This document shows positions 8,501 through 17,500 of a stretch of 64,000 bases of DNA, piece by piece (positions within the stretch are counted from its first letter, which is position 1; every line of letters starts with the position of its first letter). The notes under the pieces were generated by a model, which was not told where the DNA came from, searched no databases, and was given only the letters and a program-made list of their open reading frames with translations. The stretch is from Sphingopyxis fribergensis (GTDB taxonomy: Bacteria > Pseudomonadota > Alphaproteobacteria > Sphingomonadales > Sphingomonadaceae): the NCBI RefSeq assembly GCF_000803645.1, contig NZ_CP009122.1, forward strand, positions 62,001-126,000, written 5' to 3'. The translations under genes were made by a program, and so were the position numbers.

Positions 8501-11500
8501 GGCAACGACTATACGGGCGTGACGACCATCAGTGGCGGTACTTTGGCGGCGAGCACCCTCGCCGACGGAGGACTTGTCAGCAGCATCGGCGCCTCGACGT
8601 CGGCGTCCTCGAATCTGGTAATGCAAGGCGGCGGCGAGCTGGAATATACCGGGGGCACCACTAGCATCGATCGCGGGTTCACCCTTGGCGCCGGCGGCGG
8701 CGCGGTGGACGTGGCTAATTTGTCGACTGTGCTGACGATCGGCGGGATGGTCGTCGGTACTGCCGGGCAGGCGCTGACCAAGAACGGGGCTGGCACGCTG
8801 GTGCTTTCGGGTGCCAACAGCGGCTTTAGTGCCGGCGGCTTTGTGAATGCTGGCACCTTGCGCGCTGGCTCGACCCAGGCATTGGGAACTGGCGGCTGGA
8901 CTGTAGCGAACGGCGCCACGCTGGATCTCGGCAACAACGCCATCACCAGCGGCGGGATTGCCGGCGGCGGGGCCGTGAACCTGGGAACTGCGAGGCTGAC
9001 GCTCAACGGATCGGGCTTGGACTTTTCCGGTATCGTGACCGGCACCGGCGGCGTGACGGTCAGCGGCGGCGCTCAAACCTTCTCCGGCTGCAGCAACGAT
9101 TACACCGGTTCCACTATCATTCAGAGCAATGGCACTCTGAACATCGATTGCCTTGCCAATGGCGGACAGCCGAGCGGTGTTGGCGCTTCGGGCAGCGCTT
9201 CGACCAATCTGGTCTTCAATACGGGTGCGTTGAATTACACGGGCAGTACGGTGACGACCAATCGCGGTTTCCAGCTTCTGGGAACCGGCGCAATCGGCGT
9301 TCAGAACGCAGCGACTACCCTGACCTTCACGGGCGTGGCGACCGGCGCGGGCACATTGCGAAAGGACGGTGCCGGCACCCTGGTCCTCTCGGGTGCCAAC
9401 ACCTTGACCGGTCCTATCAGCATTACTGGTGGCGTGCTTCGCGCCGGCTCGGCAACTGCGCTCTCGCAGAACTTCGTGAGCTTCGGCAATGTCGCCGGCG
9501 CCACGCTCGACCTTAACAATTTCAATTCGACATTCACTTATCTGAACGGCGGCGGCACACTCGGCGGAAATATCGTGCTGGGCAGCGCCAACCTCTCGCT
9601 TAACTACGGGACCGTCACTGCGCAAAACTACGCGGGCCAGATCAGCGGCACTGGCAGTTTCATCAAGGGTGGCAGCACCAATTTCGTCCAGATCCTCAGT
9701 GGCTGCGACAACAGCTATACCGGCGCGACCACAATCAATTCTGGCGCGCTCCAAGTGAGTTGTCTGACGAACGGCGGCACGAACAGTTCGATCGGAAGCT
9801 CCGGCAGCGGCGCGAGCAACTTGATCCTCAGCGGTGGCACGCTGCGTTACGTCGGCTCCGGCGGCAGCACCGACCGTCTCTTCACGCTCGGCGCCTCCGC
9901 GAACAGCAAGATCGAGGCTAACGGGACCGGCGCGCTCAGCTTCACCAACACCGGCGCGATTGCCTTCTCCAGCCCCGACACGGGTCAGACCATCAGGCTC
10001 GGCGGCACGAACACTGGCAACAATAGCTTTGCACTGCAAATCACCGACAACGGCACGGGGCTTACGTCGCTGACGAAGGAAGATAGCGGGACCTGGATCC
10101 TGACCAATCAAAACAGCACCTACACCGGCGTGACGACGATCAGCGGCGGCGTGCTGGGGGTCGACAAACTGTCGGACGCTGGATTCGCCAGCAGCATCGG
10201 CCAATCGTCCATCGGCGCGTCCAACCTGGTGATCGGCGAAGGCTCGACGCTGCGGTACACGGGCGGCGGCGACAGCACGAACCGGCTGTTCACCCTCGCC
10301 AAGGGCGTCAGCTTTATCGAATCCTCCGGCACCGGGGCGATTGCCTTCACCAACACCGGCGCCGTGGCCTATGCCGATCCGGGCCAGGCCCGCGTCGTCG
10401 CGCTGGGGGGTACGAACACCGGCAACAACATCATGGGCGCCAGCATCGGCAACAGTGGCGCGGGCGTCACCACGCTGGCGAAGAACGATGCCGGAACATG
10501 GTCCCTGACCGGCGACAGCACCTATACCGGTCTGACCAACGTCAATGCCGGGATCCTCTATATCGGCAACGGCGGCACGAGCGGCTCGATCCAGAGCACC
10601 ACGGCCAACGTCGCGGGTGGCAGCACGCTCGGCTTCAACCGTTCCGATGCGGTGAGCTTCGCCGGCACGATCGCCGGTGCGGGCGCGGTGCAGCAACTGG
10701 GGACCGGCACGACCACGCTGACCGGCACCAATAGCTATACCGGCGGCACGACGATCAGCGCGGGGACGCTGCAGCTTGGCAATGGCGGCGCGACCGGCTC
10801 GATCGTCGGCAACGTCGCCAACAGCGGCACGCTCGCGTTCAACCGCAACAATGCCTACACATTCGGCGGGGCGATCACCGGCAGCGGCACGATCGCGCAA
10901 ATCGGCACCGGCACGACCACGCTTACCGCCGCCAACACCGCTGGCGCGACGACGATCAGCGCGGGCGTGCTGAACGTCAACGGGGCCCTCACGACGCAGA
11001 CCGTCGCGATGACGGGCACCTCGACGCTGAACGTGAACGCAACGACGGGCGCGGCGGCGGGCGGAACTGCGATTTTTACCGGCGATGCGGGCGCCAGCAC
11101 GATCAATGTCGCGTCAGGCATTACGCTGCGCGCGGCGGGCGACCTTGGCGGCGGCAACGATGTTGTCACCGTGGCGGGAACGCTGAACACCGGTGCGGGT
11201 GTCTTCTCGCTCGGCGACGGTAACGATGCTCTGGTGTTCAACGATCCGGGAACCTTCAGCGGCAGCATAGCTGGCGGCACGGGTATTGATGCGCTCCAGA
11301 TCAACAATGCGTCCTTCCGTGCGCTGAACGGCGCCAACGTCACCGGCTTCGAGACGTTAACCAAAACCTTGGGCGGTATCCTGACGCTGACAGGCGACCA
11401 TAGCTACGTCAATGGCGTGACCGTCGCCGCCGGCAGGATGGAGATTGGCGATGGAACCGCGACAGGGACGCTCATCGGGGACATCGCGAATAGCGGCACC

Positions 11501-14500
11501 CTGAGGTTCAACCGCGCGGGCACCTCGACCTACGCAGGCGCAATTTCCGGAACCGGCTTCATCCAACACTTTGGCAGTGGCACGACGATCTTCACCGGCA
11601 ACAGCAGCTATACGGGCGCGACCGGAATCAACGCCGGCACGCTCCTGATCAATGGCGATCAGTCGGGCGCGACGGGTCTCACCAGCGTCGCCTCGGGCGC
11701 GACGCTCGGCGGCACCGGGACGATCGGCGGCAATGTCAACATTCTCAATGGCGGAACGTTGGCAGCGGGTTCGAACGGCGTCGGCGCGCTGACGATCAAC
11801 GGCAACCTCGCGCTCGGCAACACCTCGCAGCTCAATTTCGAGTTCGGCCAGGCGAACGTGCCGGGCGGACCGCTCAACGACCTCGTCAATGTGGGCGGCG
11901 ATCTGACGCTGGACGGGGTGGTCAATGTGACGGAGGCGGCGGGGGGCAGCTTTGGTCCCGGCGTCTACCGCATGTTCAACTATGGCGGCGCGTTGACGAA
12001 CAACGGCCTGACGGTGGGCTCGGTGCCGGCCGGCACGCAGGCGTTCGTGCAGACCGCGCTCGCCAACCAGGTCAACCTCGTCAACACCGCCGGCCTGACG
12101 CTGAGCTTCTGGGATGGCGCGGCGGGTCCGAAAAACGACAATTCCATCCAGGGCGGCGACGGCATCTGGCGCGTCGGCGGCGGCGAGAACAACTGGACAG
12201 ACGAAAATGGCGGGGTGAACGCCGATTATGCCCAGGACAGCTTCGCGATCTTCCAGGGGACGGGTGGCACGGTCACCGTCGATAACACAGGCGGCAGCGT
12301 TCAGGCTTCGGGCATGCAATTCACTGCCGATGGCTATGTGATCACGGGCGCACCGCTGACGCTGACCGGCACCCAGGCGTTCATTCGCGTCGGCGATGGA
12401 AGCGCGGGCGATGCGGGGCTTACCGCCACGATCGGCGCCGCGCTGGGCGGTGCGGCGCAGCTGGTCAAGACCGACGGCGGCACGCTCGTCCTCTCCGGCA
12501 CCAGCAGCTACACCGGCGGCACCGCGATCGACGGCGGCACGCTGCGCATTTCGAGCGACGCCAATCTGGGCGATGCAGCAGGCGGCCTCAGCCTCGATGG
12601 CGGCACGCTCAACACCACGGCAAGCCTCACCTCGGCCCGGATCATCGACCTTGCCGGAGACGGCACCTTCCTCACCGACACCGGCACGTCGCTGACGCTG
12701 AGCGGTGCGATCTCGGGCGCCGGCGCGCTGACCAAGGACGGTGCGGGCTCGCTCGTCCTGACCAACGCCGGCACTTATGCCGGCGGCACGACGATCAGCG
12801 CCGGAACTCTCCAGCTCGGCGGCGGCGGCACGACCGGCTCCATCCTGGGCGATGTCGTCAACAACGGCGTGCTGACGTTCAACCGGTCGGATGCGGTTAC
12901 GTTCACTGGCGCCGTTACCGGCGCGGGCGCCGTCAACCAGATCGGCACCGGAACCACTATTCTAACCGCCGACAACAGCTATACCGGCGGGACGATGATC
13001 AGCGCGGGCGTGCTTCAGCTCGGCTCGGGCGGGACCAGCGGCGGCATCATCGGCGACGTGGTCAACAATGCGGCGCTGATCTTCAACCGGTCGAACGCGC
13101 TTACGTTCGGTGGACTGATCTCGGGCACCGGCAGTATCGAGCAGGCGGGTAGCGGTACCACCATTCTCACCGGCGCCAACAGCTATGTCGGCCCCACGAC
13201 GGTGAGCAGCGGCACGCTGTTGATCAACGGCGACCAGAGTGCGGCGACGGGCGCGACCAGCGTCGCTTCGGGCGCGACGCTCGGCGGCATCGGCATCATC
13301 GGCGGCGATGTCACCCTGGCGGGCGGCGCGACGCTGGCGCCCAGCGACGCGACCGGCCCGGGCACGCTCACCATCAACGGCAATCTTGCGCTCGCGGGCA
13401 CCTCACGGCTCGATTACGAGTTCGGCCAGTCGAACGTGATCGGCGGCCCGCTCAACGACCTGACGCAGGTGGGCGGCGATCTCACGCTCGATGGCACGAT
13501 CGACGTGACTGTCTCGCCGGGCGGCGATTTCGGCCCCGGCCTCTACCGCGTGATCAGCTATGGCGGCGCGCTCAACGATCAGGGCCTCGACCTCGGGACG
13601 CTACCCCCGGGCAGCCTGGTCTCGGTACAGACCTCCATCGCGAACCAGATCAATCTGATCAACGCGACCGGCGCGACGCTCAACTTCTGGGACGGCGCGA
13701 ACCTCGCGAACAAGGGTGACGGCGCGGTCAATGGCGGCGACGGCACCTGGCAGAACAGCAGCGGCAACGACAACTGGACCGAAACCAGCGGCGCGGTGAA
13801 CGGCGCTTACACCGATGCGAGCTTCGCCATCTTCGCGGCGGCACCGGGCATGGTCGACGTCGACAACAGCCTCGGCGCAGTCACCGCTTCGGGCCTGCAG
13901 TTCGCGAGCGACGGCTACACGATCATTGGCCAGGATCTGACCCTCGTGGGGCCGCAATCGACCATCCGCGTCGGTGACGGCACGGCGCTCGGCCTTGGCT
14001 ATACCGCTACGATCGACGCGGCGCTCATCGGCAATACGCAACTGATCAAGGCCGATCTCGGCACGCTGGTGCTCTCGGGCACCAACATTTACACGGGCGG
14101 CACACAGATCGACGCGGGCACGCTACGCATCGCGAGCGACGCCAATCTTGGCGACGCTGCGGGCGCGCTCAGCCTCAATGGCGGTACGCTCAACACCACG
14201 GCCGACATCAGTTCGAGCCGTGCGGTCGATTTTCTCGGAGCGGGCACCTTGCTCACCGATGCGGGCACGACGCTGACGCTGAGCGGTGCAATGGCCGGTT
14301 CGGGCGGGTTCACCAAGGCCGGAGCCGGCAGCCTTGTCCTAAGCGGCACAAACAGCTTCGGCGGCGGTGTCGACGTGACCGCGGGCAGCCTGTTCGTGAA
14401 CGGCGACCAGTCGGCAGCGACCGGCGCGACGAGCATCGCCTCCGGCGCGACGCTGGGTGGTTCGGGCATCATCGGCGGCAATGTCACGCTTGCCGATGGA

Positions 14501-17500
14501 GCGACGCTGGCCGCTGGCACCAACAATGTCGGCACGCTCACAATTAACGGCAATCTCGCGCTGAGTGCGGGCTCAGTGCTCGACTTCGCGTTCGGCGAGG
14601 CCAACGTCGCGGGCGGCAGCCGCAACGATCTCGTCAATGTCGGTGGCGATCTCACGCTCGACGGCACGATCAACGTCTCGGTGCCGGCAGGCGGCAGTTT
14701 CGGCCCGGGCATCTTCCGCGTGTTCAACTATGGCGGGGCGCTGACAGACAACGGCCTCACCCTCGGCGCGCTGCCGGGCGGCAGCGATGTGTCAGTCCAG
14801 ACGGCGATCGCGGGGCAGGTCAATCTCGTCAATACCGCTGGCCTGACGCTGAGCTTCTGGGATGGCAACGCCGGCCCCAAGAACGACGGAACCATCAATG
14901 GCGGGGACGGCGTGTGGCGCGTAGGCGGCGGCTCCAACAACTGGACCAGTGCCTCGGGCACGCCCAACGCTGACTATATGCAGAACAGCTTTGCGATCTT
15001 CTCGGCCGCGCCGGGAACGGTGACCATCGACGATGTCGGCGGCGGCGTTCAGGCTTCGGGCATGCAGTTTGCGAGCGACGGCTATATGATCACCGGCGAC
15101 GCGTTGACGCTGACGGGCACCCAGGCGATCGTGCAGGTCGGCGACGGGAGTGTCGCCAGCAGCGGCTATACGGCGACCGTCGCCGCCGAGATTACAGGTG
15201 GCGCGCAACTGGTCAAAACCGACGCCGGCACGCTCGTGCTGTCAGGGACCAACAGCTATACCGGCGGCACCGCGATCAATGGTGGTCGCATTCGCATATC
15301 GAGCGACGCCAATCTCGGCGACGCGGCAGGTGCGCTCAGCTTCGACGGCGGCACGCTTCAGACTACGGCCGATATCTCCTCCAGCCGCGCGGTCACGCTT
15401 GCTGGCGGCGGCACGGTTCTGACCGACACGGGTACGACCTTCACTCTTAGCGGCGTCATCCTGGGCGCCGGCGGACTCACCAAGGATGGCTCCGGCACGC
15501 TCCTGTTCACCGGCGCCAACGGCTATACCGGTGGCACCACGATTGCGGCGGGCACGTTGCAGCTGGGCAACGGCGGCACGACCGGCAGCCTTACCGGCGA
15601 TGTCATCAACAACGGCACGCTGGCATTTAACCGGTCGGACAGCCTGACTTTCGCCGGCACCGTCAGCGGAACGGGCGCTGTCAATCAGATCGGCACCGGC
15701 ACGACCATCCTTACTGCGAACAACAATTATACCGGCGGCACCACGATCAGCGCCGGAACGCTCCAGCTCGGCGGCGGCGGCACGACCGGCTTCATCCTGG
15801 GCGATGTGACCAACAACGGCACGCTGGCGTTCAACCGGTCGGATGCGGTCACCTTCGCTGGCGCCGTCACCGGCGCGGGCGCCGTCAACCAGATCGGCAC
15901 CGGAACCACCATTCTAACCGCCAACAATAGCTATACCGGCGGGACGACCGTGAACGGCGGCACGCTGCTGGTCAATGGCGACCAGTCGGCTGCGACCGGG
16001 CTCACCAGCGTCGCCCTGGGCGCGACGCTGGGCGGCACTGGAACGATCGGCGGCGATGTCTTTGTGGCAGACGGCGCCACGCTGGCGCCGGGCGCCGGCG
16101 GCGCGGGAGCGCTCACGGTCAACGGCAACCTTGCGCTGTCGGCGGGTGCGTTGTTGGCATACGACTTTGGCGCAGCCAATGCGCCCGGAAATCCGCTTAA
16201 CGATGTCGTCAACGTCGGGGGCGATCTGACGCTTGACGGCACACTCAATGTTACGGTCACGCCGGGTGGTGCGTTCGATATCGGCCTCTACCGGATTGCC
16301 AACTACAATGGCACGCTGACCGATAACGGCCTTGCACTCGGCACGTTGCCGGCGGGCGCCGACGCGTTCGTGCAGACCTCCGTCGCGAACCAGGTCAATC
16401 TGATCAACGTCGGCGGCGTCACGCTAAACTTCTGGGATGGCGCGGCGGGACCGAAGTTCAACGGCGCGGTCAACGGCGGGGACGGGATCTGGCAGAACAG
16501 TACAGGCAACGACAACTGGGCCGACGCGACCGGCGCGGTCAACGCGGGCTATGACGACGGCGCGTTCGCGATCTTTACCGGCAATGCCGGCACGGTGACG
16601 ATCGACAACGGGCTTGGCGCGGTCACCGCCTCGGGTCTGCAGTTCGCGGTCGATGGCTACACCGTCGCGGGTGATGCGCTGACGCTGACCGGACCGCAGT
16701 CGGTGATTCGTGTCGGCGACGGAACGGCAGCGGGAGCAGGTTACACGGCCACCATCACCAGCGAAATCGCGGGCGGAACCCAACTGGTCAAGACCGACGC
16801 CGGTACGCTCGTGCTGACCGGCGTCAACAGCTACACTGGCGGCACTGCGATCAATGGCGGAACGGTGCGGATCGCAAGCGACGCCAATCTGGGCGCAGCC
16901 ACTGGCGGCCTGAGCCTCAACGGCGGCACCCTCAACGCCACTGCGGACCTGACCTCCGCACGCGCGGTTGAGCTTGCTGGTAGCGGGACGTTCCTCACCG
17001 ACCCAGGCACGGCGCTGACCCTCAGCGGCGCTCTTACCGGCGCAGGCAGTCTGGTTAAGACCGGCAGTGGCACGCTGACGCTTTCCGGAACCGGCGGCTA
17101 CACCGGCGCGACCAATGTCAACGCCGGCACGCTGCTTGTGAACGGCGACTATACGGGTGCGACCGGCCTGACCAGCGTTGCCTCGGGAGCGAGCCTCGGC
17201 GGTACGGGCATGATCGGCGGCGATGTGAGCCTTGCCGATGGTGCGACACTGACTCCCGGCGCCAGCGGTGCCGGTACGCTCACGATCGCCGGAGATCTGT
17301 CGCTCGCGGCGGGAACGACGCTGGCGTACGAGTTCGGCGCCGCCAATGTTGCCGGCGGCGCGCTCAACGATCTTGTCAATGTCGGCGGCAACCTGGTGCT
17401 CGACGGCACGATCAACGTAACAGTTCCCGCCGGCGGTGCCTTCGATGTAGGCGTCTACCGCGTGTTCAATTATGGCGGCGCGCTTACCGACAACGGCCTG

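Noticed and set aside
6233..10900. 1555-codon open frame on the minus strand
   Set aside because: It lies fully inside the autotransporter gene; the biased Gly/Thr/Asn codons leave no stops in antisense. The translation is Arg/Ala/Gly-rich with no domain, signal or ribosome-binding site.
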